Part shown: one piece after another, positions 54,264-63,461 of the stretch | Position numbering within the stretch: the stretch's first letter is position 1 | Layout of the letters: each line of letters starts with the position of its first letter | Assembly: GCF_041058985.1 (NCBI RefSeq) | Contig: NZ_JBEHZE010000001.1 | Span: 1-64,000 of the forward strand | Length of the DNA: 64,000 nucleotides | DNA from: Hyphococcus lacteus | GTDB lineage: Bacteria; Pseudomonadota; Alphaproteobacteria; Caulobacterales; Parvularculaceae | Reading direction: 5' to 3' | The notes under the pieces: generated by a model | What the model was told of the DNA's origin: nothing | Database searches by the model: none | The model's input: only the letters and a program-made list of their open reading frames with translations | Program-made: the position numbers and the translations under genes

Positions 54264-54602
54264 ATGAAGAAAATAGAAGCTATAATCAAACCTTTTAAAC
54301 TCGATGATGTGAAGGAGGCACTTCAAGAAGTCGGCCTTCAAGGCATGACGGTCACCGATGTTCGCGGTTTTGGCCGCCAAAAGGGGCACACGGAACTTTA
54401 TCGTGGAGCCGAATATGTTGTCGATTTCCTGCCCAAAGTGAAATTAGAATTGGTCGTCAGTGACAATCTGGTCTCAACTGCCGTCGATGCTATTAAAACA
54501 GCCGCCCATTCTGGCCGCATCGGCGACGGAAAGATCTTCATTTCAAATGTTGAAGATGCAATTCGTATCCGTACAGGAGAGACCGGTCGCGACGCGATTT
54601 GA
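54264..54602 (+). CDS. glnB: Nitrogen regulatory protein P-II
   Basis: A 112-residue P-II trimer subunit. Starts MKKIEAIIKPFKLDDVKEAL; the T-loop YRGAEYVVDFLPKVK contains the uridylylated Tyr, and the Walker-like GRIGDGKIF and C-terminal RIRTGETGRDAI complete it. It signals nitrogen and 2-oxoglutarate status to glutamine synthetase adenylylation and NtrBC. In many alphaproteobacteria glnA follows; here a 2OG-Fe(II) oxygenase gene overlaps its stop instead. Confidence 0.95.
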   Translation: MKKIEAIIKPFKLDDVKEALQEVGLQGMTVTDVRGFGRQKGHTELYRGAEYVVDFLPKVKLELVVSDNLVSTAVDAIKTAAHSGRIGDGKIFISNVEDAIRIRTGETGRDAI

Positions 54603-55282
54603 TGGGAAACACATCCATTTTAGATAAAGATCGGATATTTGCCAGTTTCAAAAAAGCATTGGCGACAGCCGAACGCTTTTCGGACCCCTATGTCCATTGG
54701 CATTTGTCGGGGCTTTTTCCTGAAGATCTCGCGCTGGCATATAATAAATTAAACTTCCCGGTTGCCAGTGTCGGTGATCTTTCGGGCAAGCGCGAATATC
54801 ACAATGATACCCGACACTACTTTGATGCAGAGAACATCAAAAAATTTCCATCGGTCGCGGCGGCGGCAAACGCATTTCAAGCACCGCAAATGATCGCGGC
54901 GATCGAAGATTTTTTTGAAACCGATTTAGAAGGCACGTTTCTGCGCATCGAATATGCGCAGGACACAACAGGTTTTTGGCTAGAGCCACACACAGATCTC
55001 GGCGTCAAGCGCCTTACATTGCTGATCTACATCTCGGACGACCCGGCCCACGCCACCCTCGGAACTGATATTTTCGATGCAGATAAAACGTGGGCCAAAC
55101 GCTCACCGTTCGCGGCCAATACGGCGATGGCATTTGTGCCGAATGATCATACCTTCCATGGTTTTCAAAACCGCGAGATCAAAGGCACGCGAAAATCCTT
55201 GATTCTAAATTACGTCACTACGGATTGGCGGGATCGGGAACAACTATGCTTCCCCGACAAAACAGTATCGCGTTCAAGCTAG
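54602..55282 (+). CDS. 2-oxoglutarate-Fe(II) oxygenase superfamily protein
   Basis: A 226-residue dioxygenase-like protein with a double-stranded beta-helix. The iron triad is visible as H-x-D in EPHTD and a distal His in THTFHGF-like DHTFHGFQ, and the 2OG Arg lies in GTRKSLILNY. The ATG overlaps the glnB stop in TGATG, so it is translationally coupled to P-II. The substrate is unknown. Its end overlaps the convergent SRAP gene by 4 bases. Confidence 0.83.
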   Translation: MGNTSILDKDRIFASFKKALATAERFSDPYVHWHLSGLFPEDLALAYNKLNFPVASVGDLSGKREYHNDTRHYFDAENIKKFPSVAAAANAFQAPQMIAAIEDFFETDLEGTFLRIEYAQDTTGFWLEPHTDLGVKRLTLLIYISDDPAHATLGTDIFDADKTWAKRSPFAANTAMAFVPNDHTFHGFQNREIKGTRKSLILNYVTTDWRDREQLCFPDKTVSRSS

Positions 55283-55974
55283 AACAAGGATCTTTCGATC
55301 GGCTCTGGCAAGGACGGTCCATCATTGCGCGGGGAATTTACATCTGTTGAAACCGCGTGCATCGACCAAGTGCCGGTGGGGGCTGCGCTCAGCATTGACA
55401 TTACCTGTTTGAGGTCCCGCTCATCAGCCTCTAGCCATAGTGTAAAATGATCCGGCGAAATAACGACTGGTTCCCTGCTATGGATCGATTTTAAGTCGCG
55501 CCCGGCAGCAGCCGTTAAAATGGCGAGTGTGTCGATCTCCCCGCCATCGGGGTCTTGGGCCGTCTCCCAAATGGCTGCGAATGCAAAAAGCCCGGTGCCA
55601 TCACGTTGAATCGCATAGGGTTGTTTCATACCGCCCTTGCTGCCTCGCCATTCATAAAACCCATCAGCAGGCACCAGACATCTACGTCGCTTGAATGCTG
55701 ATTGAAAACTAGCTTTTTCAAGGACAGTCTCACTTCGCGCATTGATCAGCGGGCGGCTAACGAGCTTTTCAAGGAATTCGCCTTTTGCCCAGCTCGGGAT
55801 AAAGCCCCACCGCATCAAGCTATACTGACGTGCGCGTCGTTCGTTCTGGTAGACGACAGACACAGGTTGAGTTGGACAGATATTATAGCGCGGCGGAAAA
55901 TTATCGCGCACATCGACGTCAAAAAGAGTAGCGACTTCTGACGGCGGAGATTTCAAAGTATAGCGTCCACACAT
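55279..55974 (-). CDS. yedK: SOS response-associated peptidase (SRAP, YedK/HMCES-like)
   Basis: A 231-residue SRAP protein that crosslinks to abasic sites in single-stranded DNA through Cys2. I chose the ATG at 55974 because it gives the required MCGRYTL N-terminus after Met removal; upstream in-frame codons would bury the Cys. Conserved Asn in RPLINARSETV, Glu in FYEWRG and His in HSREPVVI are present. Only 22 bases separate it from the divergent Nudix gene. Confidence 0.92.
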   Translation of the reverse strand: MCGRYTLKSPPSEVATLFDVDVRDNFPPRYNICPTQPVSVVYQNERRARQYSLMRWGFIPSWAKGEFLEKLVSRPLINARSETVLEKASFQSAFKRRRCLVPADGFYEWRGSKGGMKQPYAIQRDGTGLFAFAAIWETAQDPDGGEIDTLAILTAAAGRDLKSIHSREPVVISPDHFTLWLEADERDLKQVMSMLSAAPTGTWSMHAVSTDVNSPRNDGPSLPEPIERSLF

Positions 55975-55996
55975 AAGCGTAAGGTAGCAGCAATTC

Positions 55997-56434
55997 ATGA
56001 ACACGAGCGAGAGAATATTGGTGGGCGTCGGTGCGGTAGTTTTTCGCGGCGATCATGTTTTAGTCATCAAACGCAAAAAGCCGCCATTCCTTGGGCATTG
56101 GTCTATTCCCGGTGGTGGGTTGGAATATGGAGAACGACTCGTTGATGCGGCCCACCGCGAAGTGCGCGAGGAGACAAGCATTGAGATAAAAATTCTCGGA
56201 CTTCTTGATGCTTTCGAGGCGCTACCGCGTGAAGCTGACCAATTTGTAAGTCATACCATCATGATCGATTATGTGGCCGAATGGGTATCCGGAGAACCAA
56301 TCGCCGGCGACGACGCGGCTGAAGCTGAGTTTGTATCTATTGATGAAGCTATGTCTCGCCTTTCTTGGGATCAAACGCGAATGGCACTGAGCCGTGCCAT
56401 CAAATTTCGCGAGGAATTCGCCAAAACGCCATAA
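55997..56434 (+). CDS. Nudix hydrolase
   Basis: A 145-residue pyrophosphohydrolase. The Nudix box GX5EX7REUXEEXGU appears as GGLEYGERLVDAAHREVREE, near residues 43-62. It is similar to ADP-ribose or oxidised nucleotide hydrolases. Divergent from the SRAP gene with a shared promoter region. The substrate is not readable. Confidence 0.9.
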   Translation: MNTSERILVGVGAVVFRGDHVLVIKRKKPPFLGHWSIPGGGLEYGERLVDAAHREVREETSIEIKILGLLDAFEALPREADQFVSHTIMIDYVAEWVSGEPIAGDDAAEAEFVSIDEAMSRLSWDQTRMALSRAIKFREEFAKTP

Positions 56435-56467
56435 TCGCGTTATAATCTCCGTTAGAAAGAAACGTGT

Positions 56468-56887
56468 ATGAAAAATGGTTGGATTATTGGTGGCCTTTTG
56501 AGCCTTTTCGCTTCCCTCGCGAATGCGCAGGGGCTTGAGCAATACCAATCTCGTCAAACCGATCTGACCACGTTAGCAGGCGTCTTCGGTGAGTTGCACC
56601 ATCTGCGGCGCACCTGCGAGCCGCGGTTTGAAGCCGACGTTTGGCGAGATCGAATGAAAAAGCTTATTGATCTGGAAGAACCGCAGGCAACAGATCGTGA
56701 AAAGATGATTGCGGCTTTCAATACGGGCTACCGTGATGCGCAGCGGCGGCATCCCGGCTGTGACAGGCGTGCACGCGATTACGCTGCCAGCCGCGCCAGT
56801 CAGGGTGATCAAATCATCAGACGGTTGACCGCACAACTTCGCGATGATGAAGGCCCTGAATTGGTTGTAGGCCCCACCCGACACTAA
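56468..56887 (+). CDS. TIGR02301 family protein, exported
   Basis: A 139-residue alphaproteobacterial protein of unknown function. It has a signal peptide to about ANA-QGL, two cysteines (RRTCEP and HPGCDR) that probably form a disulfide in the periplasm, and the typical FNTGYRDAQRR block. It is 33 bases after the Nudix gene and converges on dihydroorotase. Confidence 0.83.
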   Translation: MKNGWIIGGLLSLFASLANAQGLEQYQSRQTDLTTLAGVFGELHHLRRTCEPRFEADVWRDRMKKLIDLEEPQATDREKMIAAFNTGYRDAQRRHPGCDRRARDYAASRASQGDQIIRRLTAQLRDDEGPELVVGPTRH

Positions 56888-56918
56888 GATCGAAATACTA
56901 AGATCGAACGTCAATTGA

Positions 56919-58265
56919 TCAGCCTAAAGTCTCCTGAAAACGAACCGGCGCACCCGCGGCATCGTCAATTAATTCGTCATTCCACATGACTTTCCGGCCA
57001 CGAATAAATGTTCCCATGGGCCACCCTGTTACACCCATGCCGTCAAAAGGCGTCCAGCCTGATTTTGTCGCGGACCAATCATTTGTAATCGTCCGTTTCG
57101 CCTTAAGATCGACGACTGTAAAGTCAGCGTCATAACCAATCGCCAAGCGCCCCTTGCCCGCGATGCCAAAAACACGGTTTGCACCGTGGCAGGCCAGATC
57201 AACAAACCGTGCAAGGCTTAGCCGGCCTTCTGCGACATGGTTGAGCATAATTGGCACATAGGTCTGTACGCCCGGCATACCCGACGGAGATTGCGGATAG
57301 GGTTTGGACTTTTCTTCAATCGTATGCGGCGCGTGATCAGACCCAATTACGTCGAACAATCCTTGCTGTAGGCCATACCACAGCCCTTCGCGATGGCGCG
57401 CATCACGGATTGGCGGGTTCATTTGCGCAAACGCCTTTAAACGTTCGTAACAGTCCGGCGCTTCCAATGTGAGGTGTTGTGGCGTGACTTCGCAGGTTGC
57501 TACATCTTTTGCCGCCGCGAGCATTTGAATTTCGTCAGCGGTGGAAATATGCAACACGTGGATGCGGCGACCGGTTTCACGCGCGAGCTTTAACAATCGC
57601 TCAGTACACCGAACGGCGGCTTCTGCGCTGCGCGCTTCTGGATGCGACGTCCAGTCCCCTTCGCGGGCTTTCGACTTTCCTTCACGCAGAAGATATTCAT
57701 CTTCGGAATGGATCGCGACGCGGCGTTGTCCGTGTGCAAGGACTGCTCGAACGCCTTCATCATCTTCGACTAATAGGTCGCCTGTTGAGGCACCCATAAA
57801 AATTTTGACACCACACACGCCCGGCAGCATCTCTAGCTCTGCCAGTTCTTTCGGGTTTCCGTGCGTTGCCCCAACGTAGAAAGCATGATCGCAGAACATT
57901 CCGCCGTGATCGACCTTACCCGCCGCCCGCGCAAGCTTGTCTTCAATCGCTTCTTGCGTAACCGTAAGCGGTGTCGTGTTCGGCATTTCGAAAACTGTGG
58001 TGACGCCACCAAGAACGGCGGCGCGGCTACCGGTTTCCAAATCTTCCTTATGGACGGGTCCCGGCTCGCGGAAATGAACTTGAGTATCGATCACGCCCGG
58101 CAGGACATGAAGGCCCTTACAATCGATGGTTTCCGCTGCATCAGCGCTCGCCGACACGCCAAATTCAGCAATTTTGCCGTTGCGAACACCAATATCGCGC
58201 GCACCCTCGCCATCATGATTGACGACAATCCCGTTCTTCAAAATCAGATCAAATGTATTTGCCAT
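56919..58265 (-). CDS. pyrC: Dihydroorotase (class I)
   Basis: A 448-residue amidohydrolase. The metal site H-x-H lies in DTQVHFREPG, the carboxylated lysine in GVKIFMG, later histidines in AIHSED and HVLHIST, and the Asp in GSDHAPH. It interconverts carbamoyl aspartate and dihydroorotate in pyrimidine synthesis. Allantoinase is the closest alternative, but no purine-degradation gene is nearby. Confidence 0.9.
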   Translation of the reverse strand: MANTFDLILKNGIVVNHDGEGARDIGVRNGKIAEFGVSASADAAETIDCKGLHVLPGVIDTQVHFREPGPVHKEDLETGSRAAVLGGVTTVFEMPNTTPLTVTQEAIEDKLARAAGKVDHGGMFCDHAFYVGATHGNPKELAELEMLPGVCGVKIFMGASTGDLLVEDDEGVRAVLAHGQRRVAIHSEDEYLLREGKSKAREGDWTSHPEARSAEAAVRCTERLLKLARETGRRIHVLHISTADEIQMLAAAKDVATCEVTPQHLTLEAPDCYERLKAFAQMNPPIRDARHREGLWYGLQQGLFDVIGSDHAPHTIEEKSKPYPQSPSGMPGVQTYVPIMLNHVAEGRLSLARFVDLACHGANRVFGIAGKGRLAIGYDADFTVVDLKAKRTITNDWSATKSGWTPFDGMGVTGWPMGTFIRGRKVMWNDELIDDAAGAPVRFQETLG

Positions 58266-58394
58266 AGGGTGTGTTTAACGCTCAGCCATAAATTCGCAAA
58301 CCGGAATTTCATCCTAAAATTGCCGCGTCGCAAAAAACGCTCGATTTGTTGGTTATTTCGAAATCGGCTAAGTTTTATCCAAGGGAGATTTCAC

Positions 58395-58913
58395 ATGACC
58401 AATGACCAATATAGTCAAGGGCGATGGGGTACCGGTACCCGTCCCGTAGGAACCGGCCCGGCGCAATCAGCCTGGGACCAAGGGGCAGCAGCCCGGCGAC
58501 AACAGCAAGAAACGCAACGGCAACAAGCCCAGCAGCAAAGCCGCCACGCCCAGCAACAACGCGATGAATACAATAAAAATTATGGCCCCAACACGCCAAA
58601 CGGCGCTTCATTACCCGCGAGCGAAGATTCCGAAGCCGCTGGCGGAATAATGCTGATCGCGAGTATCGGCGCTTTCGTGTTTCTATGTGTCGCGGTTTGG
58701 AACTTCGTTCTGATGGCCTTTCCATCGACCGGCGGCATTATTGGTACTGCACTCGATTTCAGTCCTTGGGCTGTTGGTGTCGTGGCGCTCGGTGTTGGAA
58801 TCCGAATTCAGGAAATTCTGACCACAATTGCAATGTGGGTATTAGCGGCAATGCTTCTTTTTTTTGGTGCCGCCATTGTTCACGGAATTTTCTTCGCCTC
58901 GACCGGCTCGTGA
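58395..58913 (+). CDS. Gln-rich small membrane protein of unknown function
   Basis: A 172-residue protein. Residues about 30-60 are rich in Gln, Arg and Ala (QQQETQRQQAQQQ), then come two or three hydrophobic segments (MLIASIGAFVFLCVAVWNF and a C-terminal pair). I chose the ATG at 58395 with AAGGGA upstream; the frame is open for 178 codons before it without coding character, antisense to the dihydroorotase gene. I do not recognise the family. Confidence 0.7.
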   Translation: MTNDQYSQGRWGTGTRPVGTGPAQSAWDQGAAARRQQQETQRQQAQQQSRHAQQQRDEYNKNYGPNTPNGASLPASEDSEAAGGIMLIASIGAFVFLCVAVWNFVLMAFPSTGGIIGTALDFSPWAVGVVALGVGIRIQEILTTIAMWVLAAMLLFFGAAIVHGIFFASTGS

Positions 58914-58955
58914 TTGCTCTTTGCACGCGCGACATTTGTTCATATATGACGACGC

Positions 58956-59777
58956 ATGAGCAACATCGAATTTATTGAAAGCCGCAGCATCCTTCGAATT
59001 GAAGGCGACGACCGCCATAGTTTTCTGCAAGGCATCATTACGCAAGACATTGAACAACTTTCGCCCGAGCGGGCGATCACATCGGCGCTGCTAACACCGC
59101 AGGGCAAAATTCTCGCTGATTTTTTCTTGATCGAAAGCAGCGATGCCATTTTTCTCGATTGTCACGCAGATATTGTTGAAGCGCTCAGTAAGCGCCTCTC
59201 TATGTATAAATTACGCGCTAAAGTATCTATTACGCCGTTCGACCAATGTGCGACCTTGGCAAGCCCCCACCCTATTGATCTTGATGGCGCGGTAGCCGTG
59301 TTCCAAGACCCGCGCCATGACGACCTTGGGTGGCGCGCGATCGCCAAACCGCACAAGGAGTCCGTGCCAGAGCATACCTATCACGCCCGCCGCATTACCT
59401 GCGGCGTTCCGGAGTTTGGGTATGATTACAGCGCTGACGAAAAATTCCTGACCGACATCAATGCCGACGTATTAAACGCCGTGAACTATAAAAAAGGTTG
59501 TTTTATTGGTCAGGAAGTCACCAGCCGCATGAAACGCAAAGGCGACATTCGAAAACGCAGCATTATCGCAAAGTTTGCCGATGCCGTCGCGCCGACGGGA
59601 ACCGCAGTTACGGCGGGCAGCTCAACCCTCGGCGAGATCATGAGCCAAAGCGGTGACCAAGCCCTTGCATTTATTCGCCTTGACCGGTGGGAAAAAGCGA
59701 AACTCGACCAAGTGCCTATTCTTGCGGACGGCAAATCGCTGCAATTCCGCGTTCCGAATTACCTTGAACACGACTAG
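58956..59777 (+). CDS. ygfZ: Folate-binding protein YgfZ (GcvT-like)
   Basis: A 273-residue protein of the YgfZ/IBA57 group, which aids assembly of [4Fe-4S] enzymes using tetrahydrofolate. The signature K-G-C-F-I-G-Q-E is present in YKKGCFIGQEVTSR, including the conserved Cys. The N-terminus SNIEFIESRSILRIEGDDRHSFLQG is typical. Aconitase-type enzymes are known clients in other bacteria. Confidence 0.92.
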   Translation: MSNIEFIESRSILRIEGDDRHSFLQGIITQDIEQLSPERAITSALLTPQGKILADFFLIESSDAIFLDCHADIVEALSKRLSMYKLRAKVSITPFDQCATLASPHPIDLDGAVAVFQDPRHDDLGWRAIAKPHKESVPEHTYHARRITCGVPEFGYDYSADEKFLTDINADVLNAVNYKKGCFIGQEVTSRMKRKGDIRKRSIIAKFADAVAPTGTAVTAGSSTLGEIMSQSGDQALAFIRLDRWEKAKLDQVPILADGKSLQFRVPNYLEHD

Positions 59778-59825
59778 CCTCCATCAAAACCTGCATCCAG
59801 CAGGTCATTGAATGGAGGGCAAATC

Positions 59826-60236
59826 ATGACAGCTACATCAGTCGCACTTCTAGGTTTCGTAGCGTGGCTTATATTTCTCGTGCTCAGCTTAGGGATTGTA
59901 AGAACTTCCCTTGTGATGACCGGCAAACGCGCCGCAAATTCGTTTAACTCATCCGGCGACGATATGGCACCATTTGGCTATCGCCTGACCAGAGCACATG
60001 CAAATTGTTACGAAAACCTGCCTGCCGCCGCCGCTTTATTGCTTTATGCGATGGCAACAGGACAGACCGAAATCACAAATGGCCTCGCCTACATTTTTCT
60101 TGGTGCTCGCATAGCGCAATCTGTTGCACACTTGATCTCGACAAACCGAAGCTTTGTATTGATCCGATTTGTATTCTTCGTAATACAAATCGCCATAATG
60201 GTAATCTGGCTATTGTCATTTTTCGGTATTGTCTAG
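59826..60236 (+). CDS. MAPEG family membrane protein
   Basis: A 136-residue membrane protein with about four hydrophobic segments and the family block AHANCYENLPAAAALLL, with the E-N-L-P motif. Members are glutathione-linked or eicosanoid-type enzymes in eukaryotes; bacterial roles are unclear. I chose the ATG at 59826 because GGAGGG precedes it at good spacing; the frame opens 6 codons earlier. Confidence 0.87.
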   Translation: MTATSVALLGFVAWLIFLVLSLGIVRTSLVMTGKRAANSFNSSGDDMAPFGYRLTRAHANCYENLPAAAALLLYAMATGQTEITNGLAYIFLGARIAQSVAHLISTNRSFVLIRFVFFVIQIAIMVIWLLSFFGIV

Positions 60237-60259
60237 TTCATCTCTGGAGCCCAAAGTTT

Positions 60260-60850
60260 ATGACTGAAATCAACTATTGTCTTTGGGCTCCACTAGATGA
60301 CCCCATTTACCGTCAGTATCATGATGAAGAATGGGGTGTCCCGGAATATGACGACCGTGCACTTTTTGAAAAGCTCATTCTTGATGGTTTTCAAGCCGGC
60401 CTGTCATGGCGCACTATTCTTTATAAACGGGACAATTTCCGCAAAGCTTTTGACAATTTCGATCCGGAAAAAATCGCTCGTTACACACCTAAAAAAATTG
60501 ACCGGCTTATGAATAACGCCGGCATTATTCGTTCAAAAACGAAAATACTTGCCACAATAGGCAATGCTAAAAGCTACCTTGAGATCATGGAAAACGAACC
60601 TAATGGATTTTCCGGTTTCTTATGGGACTTTGTTGACGGAAAGCCCATCAATAACAAGGTCAAAAACTACCGTGAACATATGGTCAAATCGCCAGAAAGC
60701 GAAGCCATGTCAAAGGAACTGAAAAAACGCGGATTTAAGTTTTGCGGGCCCGTAATTGTCTATGCCTTTATGCAAGCAGTAGGCATGATCAACGACCACG
60801 AACAAACCTGCCCGCGCTGGAAAGCCATACAAAAGTTGAGCAAACCCTGA
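60260..60850 (+). CDS. tag: DNA-3-methyladenine glycosylase I
   Basis: A 196-residue base-excision repair enzyme for 3-methyladenine. The zinc ligands are visible: Cys in YCLWAP, His in YHDEEWGVP, and His and Cys in NDHEQTC. The recognition Glu region GFQAGLSWRTIL is typical. The ATG at 60260 gives the standard N-terminus. The next gene starts inside its stop (TGATGA). Confidence 0.93.
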   Translation: MTEINYCLWAPLDDPIYRQYHDEEWGVPEYDDRALFEKLILDGFQAGLSWRTILYKRDNFRKAFDNFDPEKIARYTPKKIDRLMNNAGIIRSKTKILATIGNAKSYLEIMENEPNGFSGFLWDFVDGKPINNKVKNYREHMVKSPESEAMSKELKKRGFKFCGPVIVYAFMQAVGMINDHEQTCPRWKAIQKLSKP

Positions 60851-61362
60851 TGAAGTTTAATGGAGAAAATTCCCCTTATGTGAGGGATGAAAAACGATTG
60901 GCGGATGTGATTGCCGCAATCCAAACATTGGGCACTTACCGCTTTTATAAAATGGACTTTAAAGGTTGGGCTGATCGTATCTCAGGTGACGAGAATCTAT
61001 GCCGTCATTGGGAAACGGTATTTAAGGAACATCCTGAATTTTTTCGGCTTGATGCAACGCGAGACCAAGCGTCGTTGGTCATTCGACGTCAGCACAGCAA
61101 GTTGTTCAATGTGGATAATCATCAGGACATCACGAAAAACGAGTTTCTTGCACTAAACGAAGAGCAGAAATCCCGGGTTTCTCGAAGCCCGCTCTCGCCG
61201 GAAGAAATATCAACCCTGATTAACACAGCGGTTTTACTTCACGCACGGGCGATTGAGCACAAACGCAATATGCGATGGTGGATCCCCATATTAACGGCCG
61301 GCATTGCAGGGCTTAGCGCAACCATTGGCGCATTTATCGGGTCAATATCCGGAAGCGGGTAA
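60850..61362 (+). CDS. Hypothetical protein with C-terminal membrane anchor
   Basis: A 170-residue protein that I do not recognise. A soluble part of about 135 residues with a conserved-looking start (YVRDEKRLADVIAAIQTLG) is followed by one hydrophobic segment (WWIPILTAGIAGLSATIGAF) at the C-terminus, which suggests tail anchoring to the inner membrane. The start codon overlaps the tag stop, so the two are translationally coupled. Confidence 0.72.
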   Translation: MKFNGENSPYVRDEKRLADVIAAIQTLGTYRFYKMDFKGWADRISGDENLCRHWETVFKEHPEFFRLDATRDQASLVIRRQHSKLFNVDNHQDITKNEFLALNEEQKSRVSRSPLSPEEISTLINTAVLLHARAIEHKRNMRWWIPILTAGIAGLSATIGAFIGSISGSG

Positions 61363-61449
61363 GGAACACCCGAAAGCCCCTATGCGGGAACACCTTACAT
61401 CGCCGCCTCGAAGCCGCTAGGATACGCGCCAATCAATTAGGAAACGACG

Positions 61450-62601
61450 ATGAACAATTCCGATGTGCGCCTCGTTGCCACCGGCCTTTACACCCCGCCC
61501 AACTCTATTTCCAACGAAGAGCTTGTGTCGGCGTTCAATGCTTATGTTGATAAATTCAATGCCGAAAACAGCACTGCAATCGAAGCTGGCACAACAGCGC
61601 CATTGCAAAAATCTTCAGCCGAATTCATCGAAAAAGCATCTGGTATCAAATCACGTCACGTGATGGATAAGGACGGCATTCTCGATATTTCGCGTATGGC
61701 ACCCTTCATCAAAGCGCGCCCCAATGATGAATTATCCGTTTTGGCAGAAATGGCATTTAATGCCGCAAAAGAAGCTCTGCGTAACGCGGACCTTTCAGCG
61801 GCCGATATCGATGGTGTCATTTGCGCCGCTTCCAATTTGCAACGCGGATATCCGGCTGTAGCAGTCGAAATTCAAGACGCGCTGGGGATTGAGGGTTTTG
61901 CATTCGACATGAATGTCGCATGTGCGTCAGCAACATTTGGTATTGAAACGGGCCTTGGTTTAATTCGTGCTGGTGCCCGGCGCATCTTGATGGTCAATCC
62001 AGAAATATGCTCCGCGCATTTGAATTTCCGGGATCGCGATAGCCACTTCATTTTTGGCGACGTGTGCACAGCCGTCATATTAGAGCGCGCAGACGGCCCC
62101 GCCCCCGGCGAAGCATGGGAAATCATTGGCACACGGCTTAAAACACAGTTTTCCAGCAATATTCGTAACAATTTCGGTTTTCTGAACCACTGCGAACGCG
62201 AAACCGGCGAAGATGCCGATCAACAACGAGACCCGTTTACGGACAAGCTATTCAAGCAAGAAGGCCGTAAGGTATTCAAAGAAGTTGTCCCAATGGTGAG
62301 CGCACTGATTAACGAACATCTTGGCGAAACCGGCGTTGCACCCGATCAGATAAAGCGGTTCTGGCTGCATCAAGCGAACCTTTCCATGAATGAATTTATT
62401 GCCCGCAAGGTCTTAGGTCGAGACGCCACGCGCGAAGAAGCACCCGTCGTCCTTGATGAATACGCCAATACATCTTCGGCAGGATCAATCATCGCCTTTC
62501 ATAAGCATCGCGCTGACTTCTCTACTGGCGAAATCGGGGTGATTTGTGGTTTCGGCGCTGGTTACTCGGCTGGCTCGGTAATTGTGCGCAAGATTGCTTA
62601 A
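61450..62601 (+). CDS. Beta-ketoacyl-ACP synthase III family protein (long FabH-like)
   Basis: A 383-residue thiolase-fold condensing enzyme. The catalytic Cys158 is in NVACASATFG, His in RFWLHQAN and Asn in EYANTSSAG, so the triad is complete. It is longer than the classical 317-residue FabH, mainly through N-terminal insertions, and is of a type that may use longer or unusual acyl primers. AGGAAACGACG precedes the ATG. Confidence 0.88.
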   Translation: MNNSDVRLVATGLYTPPNSISNEELVSAFNAYVDKFNAENSTAIEAGTTAPLQKSSAEFIEKASGIKSRHVMDKDGILDISRMAPFIKARPNDELSVLAEMAFNAAKEALRNADLSAADIDGVICAASNLQRGYPAVAVEIQDALGIEGFAFDMNVACASATFGIETGLGLIRAGARRILMVNPEICSAHLNFRDRDSHFIFGDVCTAVILERADGPAPGEAWEIIGTRLKTQFSSNIRNNFGFLNHCERETGEDADQQRDPFTDKLFKQEGRKVFKEVVPMVSALINEHLGETGVAPDQIKRFWLHQANLSMNEFIARKVLGRDATREEAPVVLDEYANTSSAGSIIAFHKHRADFSTGEIGVICGFGAGYSAGSVIVRKIA

Positions 62602-62677
62602 CCCGGAGCCTTCACAATTCATGTGAGAGTGCTAAGGCGTGACAGCAATTAAGGCTGACAACGAAAGACCAAGAGCT

Positions 62678-63292
62678 ATGACCAACCATTTGCATAAAGG
62701 TGATCTACCCGAAGGACTCGATCTCGGCCCAGTCGTCGCTGTTGATAGCGAAACGATGGGGCTGATCCCCTACCGTGATCCCTTATGTTTGGTTCAGCTC
62801 TCTGCGGGTGATGGTGATACCCATCTGGTCCAGCTAGATCGAAATACCTATGACGCCCCACGGCTAAAGGCGCTGTTGAGCGACACGAATACCCTCAAGA
62901 TTTTCCATTTCGCCCGATTTGACGTGGCAGCATTTCAACAATGGTTAGGGGTGGTGACAACGCCCGTATATTGCACCAAAATCGCGTCAAAGCTCTGCCG
63001 TACATATACCGACCGTCATGGACTGAAGGATGTGACGCGCGAACTTGCTGGCGTGGATCTTTCAAAACAACAGCAATCATCTGATTGGGGCGCAGAAACC
63101 CTTTCGGCCGCCCAGATCGAATATGCGGCTTCGGATGTCCTACATCTCCATCTTTTGCGCGAAAAGTTGAACGAAATGCTGGCCAGAGAGGGCAGGACAG
63201 CCCTCGCCCAAGCCTGTTTTGACTTTCTTCCCATACGATCGGCGCTCGATATAGCCGGATGGCCCGAAACTGACATTTTCGCCCATTCTTGA
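62678..63292 (+). CDS. rnd: Ribonuclease D (short form)
   Basis: A 204-residue DEDDy 3'-5' exoribonuclease: AVDSETMGL holds D-x-E, FHFARFDVAAFQ the middle Asp, and EYAASDVLHL the Y-x-x-x-D. It lacks the C-terminal HRDC domains of E. coli RNase D, as is common in alphaproteobacteria. A GTG at 62639 gives a 217-residue alternative. It matures tRNA and other small RNAs, and precedes lptC as in many relatives. Confidence 0.9.
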   Translation: MTNHLHKGDLPEGLDLGPVVAVDSETMGLIPYRDPLCLVQLSAGDGDTHLVQLDRNTYDAPRLKALLSDTNTLKIFHFARFDVAAFQQWLGVVTTPVYCTKIASKLCRTYTDRHGLKDVTRELAGVDLSKQQQSSDWGAETLSAAQIEYAASDVLHLHLLREKLNEMLAREGRTALAQACFDFLPIRSALDIAGWPETDIFAHS

Positions 63293-63461
63293 GTGGTGCC
63301 TGAAGGCAACTCGCGAAAAATCCTCAAAAATCGACCTAATTCGATGAAATTTGTGCCTATTGCTTCCCTCTCGCGGACGCGCGACTATATGGAAAGAGAT
63401 ACCGGTATGACATTATCCGGCCCTCTTAACTGTCTGGAAAATTAGGGAAACGACGCCGGGC

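Noticed and set aside
57861..58394. Long open upstream part of the frame containing the Gln-rich protein
   Set aside because: It lies antisense to dihydroorotase, lacks coding character, and a good ribosome site precedes the ATG at 58395.
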